Shown one piece after another: positions 1 through 10,600 of a stretch of DNA of 64,000 nt. The translations under genes were made by a program, and so were the position numbers. Below the pieces are notes generated by a model. It saw only the letters and a program-made list of their open reading frames with translations, did not search any database and was not told where the DNA came from. The DNA is from Monodelphis domestica (lineage: Eukaryota; Chordata; Mammalia; Didelphimorphia; Didelphidae): assembly GCF_027887165.1 (NCBI RefSeq), contig NC_077235.1, positions 17,135,383 through 17,199,382 of the forward strand, given 5' to 3'. How positions within the stretch are numbered: position 1 is the stretch's first letter; the number at the start of each line of letters is the position of its first letter.

Positions 1-544
1 CCCTCCAACATTTACTATTTTCCTCGACTGTCATATATTGTCCAATCTGATTGGTGTGAGGTGGTACCTCAGAGTTGTTTCAATTTGCATTTTTCTAATC
101 AAAAGGGATTTAGAACATTTTTCATGTAATTATTAATAGTGTTGATTTCTTCGTCTGAAAACTGCCTTTCATATCCTTTAGCATTTATCAGTTGGGGAAT
201 GATTTCTATTCTTATAAATTTGACTTAGTTCTCTATATATTTGAGAAATGACACCTTTATCAGAGAAATGGGTTATAAAAAATTTCCCAGTTTATTGTAT
301 CCTTTCTAATCTTGGTTACGTTGGTTTTGTTTGTAGGAAACCTTTTACATTTAATAAATTCATTTTACATTTTGTAATGTTCTTTATCTCGTTTGGTCAT
401 AAATTGTATTCTCCATATATCTAACAGATAAACTATTCTGTGTTCTTCTAATTTACTGATGGCATCACTCTTTATGTCAAATCATATGCCCATTTTGACA
501 TTTTCTTGGCATACTGTATTATATATTATATGTATTATAATATA

Positions 545-593
<49 letters not shown>

Positions 594-955
594 GGCTATG
601 CCTGTTTTCTGCCATACTGTCTTCCAGTTTTCCCAGCAGTTTTTGTTAAATAGTGAGTTGTTATCCCAAAAAGCTGGTTACTTTGGGTTTGTCAAAAACT
701 AGATTGCTAACATCATTTACCCCTAATCTATTCCATTGATCATCCATTCTGGGTTTTTTTTAATGATTGTTGATTTTTTAGTACGGTTTGAGATCTGGTA
801 TTGATAGGCATTGGTTCATCACATTTTTCCCATTCATTCCTGTGATTTTTTGATCTTTTGTTCTTCCAGATGAATTCTGTCATTATTTTTCTAGTTCTAT
901 AAAATAGATTTTTTATAGTTTGGTATGACACTGAATAAATTAATTTAGGTACAAT
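1..955 (-). mobile_element. Degenerate L1 retrotransposon fragment (3' part)
   Basis: Read on the minus strand this is the 3' part of an old L1. Around 740-931 the minus strand encodes a peptide with FYRTRK and TEFIWKNKR, typical of the C-terminal part of L1 ORF2. Positions 1-130 are the reverse complement of the marsupial L1 3' region (an 'aactctgaggtaccacctcacacc'-like stretch). It is full of stops and non-functional. The 3' end lies beyond the window start, so the element is cut by the window edge. An AT microsatellite sits inside it. The family name is from memory of the motif, not from a database search. Confidence 0.7.
550..590. repeat. (AT)n microsatellite
   Basis: An uninterrupted run of about 20 alternating TA dinucleotides lies inside the L1 relic, preceded by a short AT-rich 'tatagtatatgtg' lead-in. 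It is a simple sequence repeat with no gene content. Confidence 0.95.
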
Positions 956-1079
956 TAATAGTTCACTTTTTGTTCTTATATGGTTTATGAGCTACAAGTA
1001 CTCAGTAGTACGCATATAACACTAGAGAGTCTCTAGCAAGATTTAGGGAACCATACCTTTGGAGAAAATTGAATGGAAA

Positions 1080-3075
1080 AAGAGAATCTTTATTTTCTTT
1101 TTATCATGTTTTCTTGCCTTCACAAAAATTGATCATATATCAGGAAACAAAAAAGCCCACAAACAAATGCAGAAAAATTAAATGTAGCCTTTTTGGACCA
1201 CAACACAAGAAAAATTATGTTCATTAGAAGAACTTGGGTGAATAGGTTCACAATTACTTGGAAATGTCAAAATAGAATAATTGAAATTTAAATAAAAAAT
1301 ACAGAAAGAGAAGTAGGAAAAGTCAATAAATTTATTAAAGAAGGGACAACAATGGGAATATAAACATTTAAAAACCTAGAGAAAGAATAAATTTATAATC
1401 CCCAATTAAACATCAAAATAGAAAATCCTCAGTATCAAAGTAGAGAGTAATAAAATTGAAAGGTAATGGTAATAGAACTAATAAGTAAAACTAGAAAATG
1501 GTTTTATGAAAAATAAATAAACCATTTATTAATGTTATTTTTATAAAAGAAAGAATAAAACCAAATTACCACTATAAAAAATGAAAAGAGTGAATGCACT
1601 ATCAAATGAAGATGAAATTAAAGCAATTAGGAGCTATTTTGTCCTATCATATGCCAATAATACTGACAAACTAAGAAAAGTGGATGCATATTTATAAAAA
1701 TATAAATTACCCAGATTAACAGAAGAGGAAATGGGATACTTAAATAATCCCATCTCAGAAAAAAATGAATTGAACATCCATAAATGAGTTCCCTAAGGAA
1801 AAAATCCCCAGCACCAGATGGATTCACAAGTGAATTATACCAAACATTTAAAGAACAGTTTGTTCCAGTACTATATAAAGTATTTGAAAATGGAGTTAAA
1901 GAAGGAATCATATCAAATTACTTCTATGACACAAATATGGTTTTGATGTATGAACCAGGAAGAAAACTATAAACCCATTTCCCTAATGAATATTGACACA
2001 AAATTAAATAAAATGCTCTCATGGAAATTACAGAAATATATAAGAAAGATTACATACAATGACCAAGTGGGATCTATACCAGGAACACAGGACTGGCTCA
2101 GTAATAGGAAAACTGAGAGTATAATTGGCCATATACTTAAAAAAAAATCTTTTGAGTATCGCAATACTCAATGCAGAAAAAGCTTTTGACAATATACAGT
2201 AGTACCCTTTCCTATTAAAAACACTAGAAATAATACAAATAAATGAAACCTTTCTTAAAATTATAAATAGGATTTATCTAAAACCAAGATCGAGTATTAT
2301 CTGTAACAGATAGACATGGAGCTTTCCCAACAAGATCAGAGCTGAGACAAAAATGTTGGTTATAATCACTGTTTTTCAGTATGGTAATAGAGATGCTTGT
2401 TTTAGCAATAAGACAAGAAGAAGAAATTACAAGTAGAAAATCAGGCAATAAAACAAAACTACCACACTTTGCAGATCATATGATAATATTCTTAGAGAAC
2501 CTTTAATAGGCAAGTAAAAAAAAACTGATCAAACAATAAACAACTTTAGTAACGTTGCAAGGTATATAAAAAAAATAAATCATCAGCTTTTTTATTCTAC
2601 TGCCAACTGAACTCATCAGGAAGAGAAAGAAAGAGAAATGTCACTTAAAAGAACAATAGGCAATATACAGTACTTGGGAGTCTACCTGAAAAGACCAACC
2701 CAGGAACTATATGAACATAATGAGAACTCTACACACAAATAGAGATCTAAACAGTTGGAGAAGAAATAGTAATTGATCATGAGTAGAACAAGCCAATATA
2801 ATAAAAGTGACAATTGTACCTGAGTTAATTTTTTTGGTGTCATAGCAAACTATCAAAGAATTATTCTATAGAGCTAGAAAAAATGATAACAAAATTAATT
2901 TGGCAGAACAAAAAGGTCAAGAATATCAAGGGGAAAAATGAAAAAAAAATGTGAAGAAAGGCAGGACCAGACTTCCCTTTTTATTACTCAGTGGTAATCA
3001 TGAAAACAATCTGGTACTCTCTAAGAAAGCAAGGTCCATTGGTGGAATGGATTAGTTAGGTAGCAAATGATCATA
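1080..3075 (+). mobile_element. Degenerate L1 ORF2 (endonuclease/RT region relic)
   Basis: The plus strand carries a heavily mutated L1 ORF2. Around 1784-1972 it encodes [20 protein letters not shown], the conserved start of the L1 reverse transcriptase fingers region. In a shifted frame at 1950-2189 it continues with [17 protein letters not shown] and [10 protein letters not shown], again canonical L1 RT. Near 2870-2960 it encodes FWQNKK-like and later KTIWYS-like residues from the ORF2 C-terminal part. Many frameshifts and stops separate these, so no protein is made. The 5' boundary near 1080 is approximate. Confidence 0.8.
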
Positions 3076-3109
3076 GTAATGAGACTCACATTTCTTAAAT
3101 ATTTAGGAA

Positions 3110-3830
3110 ACTGAGATAGATAAAGTGTTCAAAAATTTGAGCCATTTCCCAGTTGATAAATGGTCAAAGGATAAGAACAAGCAGCTTTCAGAAAAAGAAA
3201 TCAAAGCCATCTATAGTCATATAAAAATGCTAAGTCACCAGTTGGAGCAATGCAAGTTAAAACAGCTCTGAGGTATCACGTCACACCCTTCAGCTTAGCT
3301 AAAATGACAGTAAAGGCAAATGCCAGTGCTGGAGGGGATATGGAAAAAGGAACTGATAACATCCGACTGGTTTTGTGAACTGGTCCAACCATTCTGGAAA
3401 CAGCTTGGAATGATGTCCAAAAGGCTATAAAACTGTGCACATCCTTTCACCTAGTAGCACCTGTAAGCCAAGGAGATCAACAGCTCTTTTTGTGATGGCA
3501 AAGTATTCGAAATTGAAGGGATTTCCGTCATTTGGGGAGTGGCCGAACAAGTTGTAGTATATGACTGTGATGGAATATCGTTGTGCAATAACAGTGAAAA
3601 CGGCATGGCTTCTAGAGAACGTGTATATGAGATCTAGAGACATATATGAAATGCTACAAAGAATAGTGAGCAGAAAACACAGTAATGGAAATATCGTGAT
3701 GACGATCATGTAGGAAAATACTTTGCCTGACTTCACATGCATAATTGATTTTATATTGTTTGCCTTCTCAATGGGTAGAAGAGAGGCTGAAGGGACAGAG
3801 GGAATTTGGAACCCAATTAAAAAAAATATA
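3110..3830 (+). mobile_element. L1 3' end relic
   Basis: The sequence 'cagttgataaatggtcaaag' and the following text to about 3750 match in style the ORF2 end and 3' untranslated region of marsupial L1s, including 'ttctggaaacagcttggaa', 'ggctataaaactgtgcac' and 'ggggagtggccgaacaagtt'. It ends in an A-rich stretch (3818-3850). It is probably the continuation of the ORF2 relic immediately upstream. An open frame on the opposite strand at 3425-3742 looks like a chance shadow. Confidence 0.7.
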
Positions 3831-3889
3831 TTAATTTTTAAAATGAAGAAAGAAAAAATGTTCTAAAAAGATTGAGGAGGTCTTGAGAG

Positions 3890-4235
3890 AAGTGAAGTTA
3901 TCACCACTTCACTCCTCCCCAAACCACCGCAGGGCCCTGCCATGAAAGATGGTCCCCAATGAAAGTCACGTTTAGTAGTCTTAGGGGTAACTATTTTCCA
4001 ATTTCTCTTTCAAATTCTACCCTGGGTTGATGGGGATATGACTGGGGATGGAGACGCTAAACGATCACGCTGGTGCAAACATCAACAATATGGAAATGGG
4101 TCTTGTTCAAGGACACATGTAAAACCCAGAGGAATTGTGCGTCAGCTATGGGAGCTGGTGGGGGGAGGGAAAGAACATGAATCCTGTAACCATAGAAAAA
4201 TATCTTAAATTAAATAAAATTAAGTACAAAAGAAA
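3890..4235 (+). mobile_element. Unassigned retroelement tail (copy of the 7.8-8.5 kb repeat)
   Basis: The stretch 4025-4215 is the reverse complement, with some divergence, of each unit of the tandem at 7.8-8.5 kb. Shared landmarks are 'acgatcac', 'aatatggaaat', 'acacatgtaaaaccca' and 'agggaaagaacatgaat'. It ends in an A/T-rich tail, suggesting the 3' end of a non-LTR retroelement or its SINE. I recognise it as a common marsupial repeat but cannot name the family. The 5' limit is uncertain. Confidence 0.55.
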
Positions 4236-4394
4236 AAAGAAAATGTTAAGTGATTAAAAAAACAAAAATCATCATTAAAAAATTGCATAAGGAAAGAAAT
4301 GAGCCAGTTGTACCAGACAGTGTCTAAGGTACCTTCTGACTCTAAACTGTTTTTTTTTTTTATCAAAATTCATTTTAGTCCATCTCCCACTTCC

Positions 4395-4590
4395 TTTTCC
4401 ATATAAGAGCTGGCTTTGAAATCAGCAGACATGCCAGTTATGACACCACACGAATGTGTACAAATTACTTAACTTCATTGTACCTCAGTTTTCTCATCTG
4501 AAAATTGGAATAGTAACGTGTTAACAATATTGCGAGGTTGTTGCGAGGACATCGCTTTGAAAAGCTCTATATGAACAAGAACTGTTAATA
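4395..4590 (+). mobile_element. MIR-like SINE relic
   Basis: The core-SINE hallmarks 'acttaacttcattgtacctc', 'agttttctcatctgaaaat' and 'gaggttgttgcgaggac' appear in order, followed by 'gctctatatgaac'. This is the usual MIR order (exhausted pol III promoter, core, L2-like tail). It is diverged and inactive. Confidence 0.7.
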
Positions 4591-4601
4591 TTTTATCATA
4601 G

Positions 4602-4813
4602 TGGGGGCAGCGAGGCAGCTGACTCAGTGGATTGAGAGCTAGGCCCAGAGATGAGAGGTCCTAGATTCATCTGGTCTGAGACATTTCCTAGCTGTGTCAC
4701 CCTGGGCAAGTCACTTCACTCCCCTTGCCTAGGCCTTACTGCTCTTCTATTTTGGAATCAATACTCAGTATTGATTCCCAGACGGAAGGTGAGTGTTTAT
4801 ATATTAAAAAAAA
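4602..4813 (+). mobile_element. tRNA-type marsupial SINE, single copy, same family as the satellite monomer
   Basis: The copy starts with 'gggggcagcgaggcagctga' and runs through 'agctgtgtcaccctgggcaa', 'ttgcctaggccttactgctc' and 'cagacggaaggtgag' to an A-rich tail. In reverse complement these landmarks appear in the same order in each monomer of the 50-kb array downstream (ggtcacacagct, ctaggcaatggggg, ccatcttagaatt). It is therefore the best local stand-in for the ancestor of the satellite. It is diverged, and its 5' part shows a degenerate A box and B box. Confidence 0.75.
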
Positions 4814-4965
4814 AGGCTTCCTCCCTCAGATACCCCCTAGCTGTGTGACCCTGAACAAGTCACTTGACCCCCATTGCCCAGCCCTTACCATTCTTCTGCC
4901 TTGGAGCCAATACCCAGTATTGATTCCAAGACGGAAGGTGAGCATGTACATGTAAAGAAAGAAGG
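4814..4965 (+). mobile_element. Second, 5'-truncated copy of the same SINE, abutting the first
   Basis: Directly after the A-run of the preceding SINE, a second copy begins near 'agataccccctagctgtgtg' and continues through 'ccattgcccagccctta', 'gccaatacccagtattgat' and 'gacggaaggtgagc' to an A-rich end. It lacks the first roughly 90 bp. Together the two form a partial head-to-tail dimer in the same orientation, a miniature of the arrangement seen in the array. Confidence 0.7.
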
Positions 4966-4999
4966 CTTCCTTCTGAAATTACCCTCCACTTGGCCTGCA

Positions 5000-5135
5000 T
5001 AAAGTTTGTATGTATATAGTTGCTTGTATGTTGCCTCCCCCTTTGGAATATGAGCTCCTTGAGAATAGTCTTTGTATCCTTAGCATTTAGCCCAGACCAC
5101 CCAGTAACTGCTTAAATGATTGTTGACTGACTAAA
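5000..5135 (+). mobile_element. L2/MIR3-like 3' tail relic
   Basis: The order 'gaatatgagctccttgagaa', 'tttgtatccttagc', 'tgcttaaatgattgttgac' is typical of the conserved 3' tail of L2 or MIR3 elements. It is short, diverged and non-coding. Confidence 0.6.
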
Positions 5136-7046
5136 AGTGGGTCAGTGTCCCAGTGATGAAAAGATCAGTCATTTGGGAGAAGGCAGACTTCTGTGTAGGT
5201 TTACATGAGGGGCGCCAGCAAGGAATAGCAGAAAGATCTTTTTACACACCAGTTCTGGGTGGAGGAAAGCAAGGGGATTATGAATGATGATTTAACCAGC
5301 ACTCCAGGACAGTGATTTGTATAATGTACGTTACTGTTCTCCTTTGCTTCGTCGCACCTGCCTGTTAACTGTATACCACCTTGCCCTGTTGTTCTTTAAT
5401 TTTGATGGTCTTTTACAAATTCATCTCTTAACCAGCTCGACTGTCCTGAAACTTACTTGTTATTTAACAAGATTATGAAATATATCATAGACGTGACAAG
5501 ATGTTGTGGAAATCAGAGAAATACAGCATCTGAGCCATCATTAGCATTTTGCTACACAGGTTCACTTAGAGCATTTCAGGTGTGTTTGTTAACTCACCTT
5601 GAACGGTCCTCTCGGAGAACAGGCTCATTGCATTTAGCTCATCTTGTCCCCTTTACATAACATAAAAACATTAAAACGTCAATCAATTGGGGACTCGTGA
5701 ACTTCTCGCACTGGGAATTGCTCCTAGATGAACACTATCACCCTGTGTTCTAGGCACTTGCTTCTAAGGACAAAGGCAAAAAAAAGCCAAATAAAACAAC
5801 AGACATGTTTTTCATATAGTGTCTTAGTTAGTTAGGGTTACAAAAAGTGTGCTGGTCTCCATCCTCATTGGTTATTGGGGAAAGGTACAGAGATCAAAGT
5901 GCACAGCCAACCTTGGGGAATGTATTGATAAAATCTAGAAATGTGTCCGCACAACTGGATGGCTCCCATGTCCACAGACAGGAGTCAAAGTTAGAACATT
6001 TCATTCACATATTTGAGTCTAGACAAATATTAAAATGGGAACGGGGAAGCAGGAAAATACTGGAACTGGAGATTTGGTTAAGTGGAATTTCACGGAAACA
6101 TGGTCAATTTTTATTTGTAAACAGAGTGCTCCTAGTCTAGTTTAATAGCTCATAATATAACTGTAGTGAAACAGTAGTTGAAATAATGTGCTTGTCGGTT
6201 TTGTGGCTTTCAGCAAGTCAAATTGTCTCTCTCTGTTTTTTTCCTTTTGCCTTTTAATTCTATGAAAAATAAATGGAGACAGTAGCATACCTCTGATGTC
6301 ATATTCTGAATTAGAAAACATATCTCATCCTATAATTTTGTTTATAATGAGAAAATAATAATTTTCTAGAGTTACTTTTGAAACTATCAACAATTTGAGA
6401 GCAGAGCTCCAGATTTCAGGTACATGTAGATAAGACTTTCATTTTCATGTCTTAGACATTTTTTCCTGATCTAATTTCCTGATTTATGAATAAACACATA
6501 TCCACTAGTATTTGTACATTGCAGGAGACATAGAAGAAATATTTATTTAGAGACTGAAATTCTGGTACATGAGGCCGCTTCGCAGTTTTTGAGAGCTTGG
6601 TTTAAATGATCTCTGGATGGAAATTATTGTGGTTCGGTTTACATCATTAATCTCATTAAAGGCAAAGAAAATCATTAGGTTTCCCTTTTATTGTCATCAG
6701 TGTCCACAGCCTCTTGCTCTATAGCTATCCTATCCTATATGTTTCCTTTATGTAATTGCTTTGGCGTACTTATTTGTTGTTGTTGTTTTAAAGAAAACAC
6801 CCTCCATCAGGTCTCTGGGCACTCAGAACAGATGGCCATAACCAAGTGTAGCCAAGTTAGAATTAAGTCCATTTAGGATGCGGCACCACTGAGGAACAGT
6901 GACCTGTGCCCATACTTAAAGAGAAATGGAGAGTGGCCTAGATTGCATTTCGGAAGCTGCCCAGCGCTTCCAGGGTTGTGTGGTACAGTAGCAATTAAGA
7001 GGATGTGAGGACGAGAAAACATTGGTAAGAATCTTGACTATACTTG
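5136..7046. other. Unique sequence, no supported gene
   Basis: This is AT-rich, apparently unique sequence. Short open frames on the plus strand at 5457-5660, 5847-6140 and 6691-6876 have no recognisable motif. At 5593-5598 the minus strand reads CAAG/GTGAGT, a good donor, but no convincing acceptor frames an exon with it. At 6286 the minus strand has a 15-nt acceptor-to-donor interval that I regard as chance. Confidence 0.5.
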
Positions 7047-7200
7047 TTGCTTAATGGATCTCAGAGAGGTCACAGCTTCTCTCATCTGCAGTTTCTTCCT
7101 TTCTTTTCTTTATTATAGACATATCCTTTATTTATCAGGGAGTTGGGCTAGATCAGCTCACATGAAGGCCCTTTGCTTTAGATTCCCTCCTCTTCGACTC
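7047..7200 (+). mobile_element. Possible MIR-like relic
   Basis: 'gagaggtcacagcttctctc', 'atctgcagtttcttcc' and 'gttgggctagatcagctcac' follow the order of a decayed MIR-type SINE ('cagtttcctcatctg' ... 'ggactagatgacc'). Similarity is weak and judged by eye only. Confidence 0.3.
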
Positions 7201-7571
7201 TGGTTGAAGCCTTTTGCTTCTTGCTCTGAGTCTTTAACAATGAGCTGGCTATTCTGACCAAGGTCAGCCTGTCTACATGTGCACTTGATTGGATGACCTG
7301 GCATCATTTTCAGCAGTTTTCATCCACAGTAATCCCCCCTCCCTTATTCTTACCCTAGCAACTGCTTCTTTTCCTAATGTCTTTAGAGATGCCCCAACCT
7401 CCCCCATCCTTAAAAAGAAACAAAAAACTCTACCAAGCCCTTGAATTTGTGGCGTCAATCTCTTTTTTCTCAAAGTCACTGAAATAAAAATTGTGCTCAC
7501 GCACTGCCTTCCCTTCATCTCTCTCGCCACTCCCCAACCTTTGCAGTCTGCTGTTTGACGCCATCGCTCAC

Positions 7572-7617
7572 CTGAAAATGCTCTCTTTGGAATTAAATGA
7601 TCTCTAAATTGTTGAAT
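7572..7617 (-). other. Candidate 46-nt internal exon
   Basis: On the minus strand a 46-nt segment is bounded by ctggctttcag at its 5' side and CAG/GTGAGC at its 3' side, both close to the vertebrate splice consensus. Only one of its three frames is open, encoding IQQFRDHLIPKRAFS plus one extra nucleotide. It enters in phase 0 and leaves in phase 1. The entry phase matches the exit phase of the candidate exon at 9807-9961. I recognise no domain. It may be chance; transcript data would decide. Confidence 0.25.
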
Positions 7618-7633
7618 CTGAAAGCCAGACAAC

Positions 7634-7690
7634 AGTGCGTATGTGTGTGCGTATGTGTGTGCGTATGTGTGTGCGTATGTGTGTGCGCAG
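7634..7690. repeat. 12-bp minisatellite (gcgtatgtgtgt)n
   Basis: About four and a half perfect 12-bp units of alternating purine-pyrimidine character run from 7634, continuing into a GT-rich stretch to about 7712. Such sequence can adopt Z-DNA. Confidence 0.85.
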
Positions 7691-7799
7691 AAGATGTACG
7701 TGTGTGTGTGGAGGGGGGAGTTAATTACATGGACTGCAAGTTAAATGTGAGCTAAAGCTGACAGAGCAGCCCCCAAATAGTATATATTAATACTATTTA

Positions 7800-8495
7800 A
7801 TATCTCATAGACGACATTTTTTATTTTAAATTTATTTAATTAATTGTGAATACTTTGCCATGGTTACATGACTCATATCCTTTCCCTCTCCTCCTCCCAC
7901 CCCCTCCCATAGCCAACGAGCCACTCCACTGGGTTTTACATGTCTCATTGATTAAAACCTATTTCCATATTATTAATATTTGCAGTAGAGTGATCATTTA
8001 GAGTCTATATTCCTGATTGCATCCCCATTGAACGATGTGATGAAGGAAATGTTTTTTCTTCTGTGTTATAGACTGCGTTTTATTTCTGAAAATGTGATTT
8101 AATGAGATGATTTTGAGTATTTTGCCATGGTCACATGATTCATATCCTTTCGCTCCCCTCCTCCCACCCCCTCCCGTAGCCTAGCCAAGGAGCAATTCCC
8201 CTGGGTTTTACATGTCTCATTGATTAAAACCTATTTCCATATTATTAATATTTGCAGAGTGATCATTTAGAGCCCACATCCCTGACGATTGTATCCCCCC
8301 TGAACGATGTGATCAAGGAAACGTTTTTCTTCTGTGTCGTAGACTGCGTTTTATTTTATTTCTGAAAATGTCGTTTAATGAGATGATGTTGAATATTTGC
8401 CATGGTTACAGGATTCGTGTTCTTTCCCTCCCCTCCCCCCAACCGTCTCCCCTAGCTGGCGCTCAACTCCACTGGGTTTTACATGTGTATGGACT
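7800..8495 (-). repeat. Three-copy tandem of an unassigned retroelement tail
   Basis: Three successive units begin with 'tttgccatgg' at about 7854, 8121 and 8396 (periods about 267 and 275 bp). Each then reads a pyrimidine-rich 'cccctcc' block, 'actgggttttacatgt', and, in the first two, 'acctatttccatattattaa', 'agtgatcatttagag' and 'tgaacgatgtgat'. The third is cut after 'gttttacatgtgtatgg'. They are the reverse complement of the single copy at 3.9-4.2 kb. The units have diverged from each other, so the tandem is not recent. Confidence 0.75.
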
Positions 8496-9255
8496 GCATT
8501 TTAAAAGGGCACACTGTTGGGAATTGTGTGTGTGTGTGTGGGGGGGGGGTTCTGTTGGACACTGCTATGCCTGTATCTGGAATAGAAAGTATATAGGAGT
8601 CTAGCTACTCCAGTTCAAAGATGTGGACAAACAAACACATCCAGAGCAGGCTGATTGTCACAGTAAAGGGCCTTGAAAGGATTGTCAATTCAATCTGGGG
8701 TGGAAGAAATTGGGCAGATTTAGCCTGGAGCCCAGACATTATGGATGTCACTGAGGACTTAAAGTCCTTATTTCCTTAAAAAAGAGGCTGCCCCTTGTCC
8801 TGATGGCTTCCAGAGAGCCCAGGACCAAGTGGGGGAAGTTGCAGTGTCAGATTTTGCCTGGATGTGAAGAAAACCTGCCGACAGCTGTAGGTCCCAAATA
8901 GACTGGGCCCCTGTGTAGCTTTTCAAAGAGACCAGATGTCCTAGAGGGGCAAGTGTTGTACAGGTACTGCCCCAGGGAAGGAATAACTGCCATTTGGGGC
9001 AAAAAAAAAAGATTTGCTATCATCACAAAAAATTCAGGGCTGGAAATAAGTGTAAATCTCCATGCAAAGGGGCAGACCCGTTACCCATTTATTAAAGTGT
9101 TCCTAATTGCTCTTATGGATGGTCTTTAAAGATCCAGGAAGCTGGCTTTGATTTCTGCTAGAGAATACAGCCCACCCTCTTCCCCTCAGGTTGCTAGGAC
9201 CTTTGTTCTCAGTTTGGTTGAAAAAAGCAGTTCTTATATGATTACCTCGCCATCC

Positions 9256-9257
<2 letters not shown>
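8496..9257. other. Unique sequence, no supported gene
   Basis: Non-repetitive sequence apart from a short (GT)n/(G)n run at about 8527-8551. I see no coding, RNA or regulatory feature that I can support. Confidence 0.5.

Positions 9258-9308
<51 letters not shown>
9258..9308. repeat. (CA)n microsatellite
   Basis: About 25 uninterrupted CA dinucleotides. Open frames across it on both strands are artefacts of the repeat. Confidence 0.97.
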
Positions 9309-9310
<2 letters not shown>

Positions 9311-9806
9311 CTGAAATATCTGAAAAATCATGCCCGCTCACCCCCCCCCCATTTATTTCTACAGACACCACAGACCAGATCAGTAACTTTGCTTTCAATT
9401 TTATTTGATTTTTGAATATGCTTTAAACAGAAGGAACAAAATAACATTGAAGGAAGGAACTTGAATGAAGTCAATCTTCGTTAGACATTTTCTGCTGTCT
9501 TTTTTCTTCACATATTATCTGTGTTAAAACACGAATTGTTAGATTCGGAATTTCTTCACTGCGGCGATTTTAGGGAGTGACAATGAAGCCCGATGCTCGA
9601 ATGCAGACATTTACAGGGAAAATCACGACTATCACTGATACCTTTTGTTTCTGGAAATACCTAAATGGGGGGGGGCCCACTGTTTACATTTTAAGGGAAG
9701 AACCCTATTTCTAGGCAAATACGCTAGCGTGTGCCTCTGTGAATTCAGTCCCTGTTCGAATGATGCACATCATTGTATCAATTAGTAGAGAAAAGGGGAC
9801 CCTTAC

Positions 9807-9961
9807 AAGAACGGGCTTTGTATAGTCTATTCTTTTCGGCTTCAATGCGCTCTGCCCCGGTGTCGGTTCTGGTGAAATGGTGAGGGGCACATTTGTGCTC
9901 GGGGGCATCACGAAATCTGGACGGACCTTTTCCTCAATATCCCAGACATGTGGGCCCCTCC
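9807..9961 (-). other. Candidate 155-nt exon in a 110-codon open frame
   Basis: The minus strand is open in one frame from about 10,040 to 9,711 with no ATG near its start, so if it codes it is an internal exon. An acceptor-like 'ctcctgcttgccag' ends at 9962 and a GTAAGG donor starts at 9806. The enclosed frame encodes a proline-rich, low-complexity segment containing RPDFVMPPSTNVP and LKPKRIDYTKPVL. Entry phase is 1 and exit phase 0. It lies about 640 bp downstream of the 350-codon frame on the same strand. The phase does not join that frame's best donor (phase 0), which argues against a simple exon 1 to exon 2 join. No family is recognised. Confidence 0.3.
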
Positions 9962-10070
9962 CTGGCAAGCAGGAGTCACCTGTACTACGCTGTATTTCCA
10001 GGGAGGCATAATGGCTAATGGCCAGAGCTACATTTTACCAATTTTCCAGGGCGCTCTCTTCCACCAGCCT

Positions 10071-10083
10071 GGGGGGGGGGGGG
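10071..10083. repeat. G13 homopolymer
   Basis: Thirteen consecutive G on the plus strand. On the minus strand it is a C-tract ending in CAG, so it also resembles a polypyrimidine tract plus splice acceptor for minus-strand transcripts. Confidence 0.9.
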
Positions 10084-10285
10084 CGGTTCGGACAGTAGCA
10101 AAAAGGGTTGCGTTTATGGCCAAAAGATTTTTAAGGAGGGATGAGCGGGGCTCGTGGCTTCCTTTTCCAGGGTCCCCGTTTTTGCCCCCCACCCCCACCC
10201 CGGTAAATGACTGAATCGAGCTGGAGCTTCTATGTCCCTTCCTAAATAAAATGTAGCATTCGCAAGATTCTGTGGAAAACAGCTG

Positions 10286-10299
10286 CCCCCCCCCCCCCC
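10286..10299. repeat. C14 homopolymer
   Basis: About fourteen consecutive C on the plus strand, 200 bp from the G13 tract and of opposite sense. The two could pair or form quadruplex/i-motif structures. Exact length is unreliable in any assembly. Confidence 0.9.
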
Positions 10300-10562
10300 A
10301 GTCTACCTGAAACCCGCCAGCCAGCCCAGCGAGGGGGCCGCCCATCCCCCACCGTCTCCTCTCGGCTTCTCCCCTTGTGAATCCCCTTCTCCCTTTCCCC
10401 ACCCTACTCCCCAGTCCCCCTTTCCCCGGTTCTTTTCTGTTTTTCTGGGCGACCCCTCCCCCCTTGTTTCCCTCCGCTCCCCGCTCCCCGCTCCCTGCGC
10501 CATCCGGCCTTTGCGGGTTGGGGGTCCCGCGGCCGGCCGTGGCTGTGGGGGCTGCTTAGCTT

Positions 10563-10568
10563 ACCCAG
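10563..10568 (-). promoter_or_regulatory. Candidate splice donor just past the ORF stop
   Basis: The minus strand reads CCCTGG/GTAAGC, with the GT at 10564-10563. It lies 35 nt beyond the TGA of the 350-codon frame, so if used the stop would lie within 50 nt of the junction and should not trigger nonsense-mediated decay. Between the TGA and the donor the same frame stays open (acidic, proline-rich residues). Confidence 0.4.
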
Positions 10569-10600
10569 GGTGGCGGCTCAGATTCCTCCTCTTTGGGAGC

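Noticed and set aside
1784..2189. Plus-strand frames with reverse-transcriptase motifs as a live gene
   Set aside because: They are short, frameshifted pieces of a decayed L1 ORF2.
3425..3742. 105-codon minus-strand frame
   Set aside because: Lies antisense in an L1 3' end relic, with hydrophobic composition arising by chance and no recognisable family.
7572..7617. 46-nt exon as the split homeobox exon typical of Rhox/paired-like genes
   Set aside because: The length is suggestive, but the encoded residues (IQQFRDHLIPKRAFS) do not match homeodomain helix 2.
7273..7632. 119-codon minus-strand frame as a single-exon gene
   Set aside because: It starts with TTG and has no family signature. 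Only the embedded 46-nt acceptor-to-donor segment was kept as a weak exon candidate.
9103..9408. Frames across the CA microsatellite
   Set aside because: Poly-(Thr-His) and poly-(Cys-Val) translations are products of the dinucleotide repeat.
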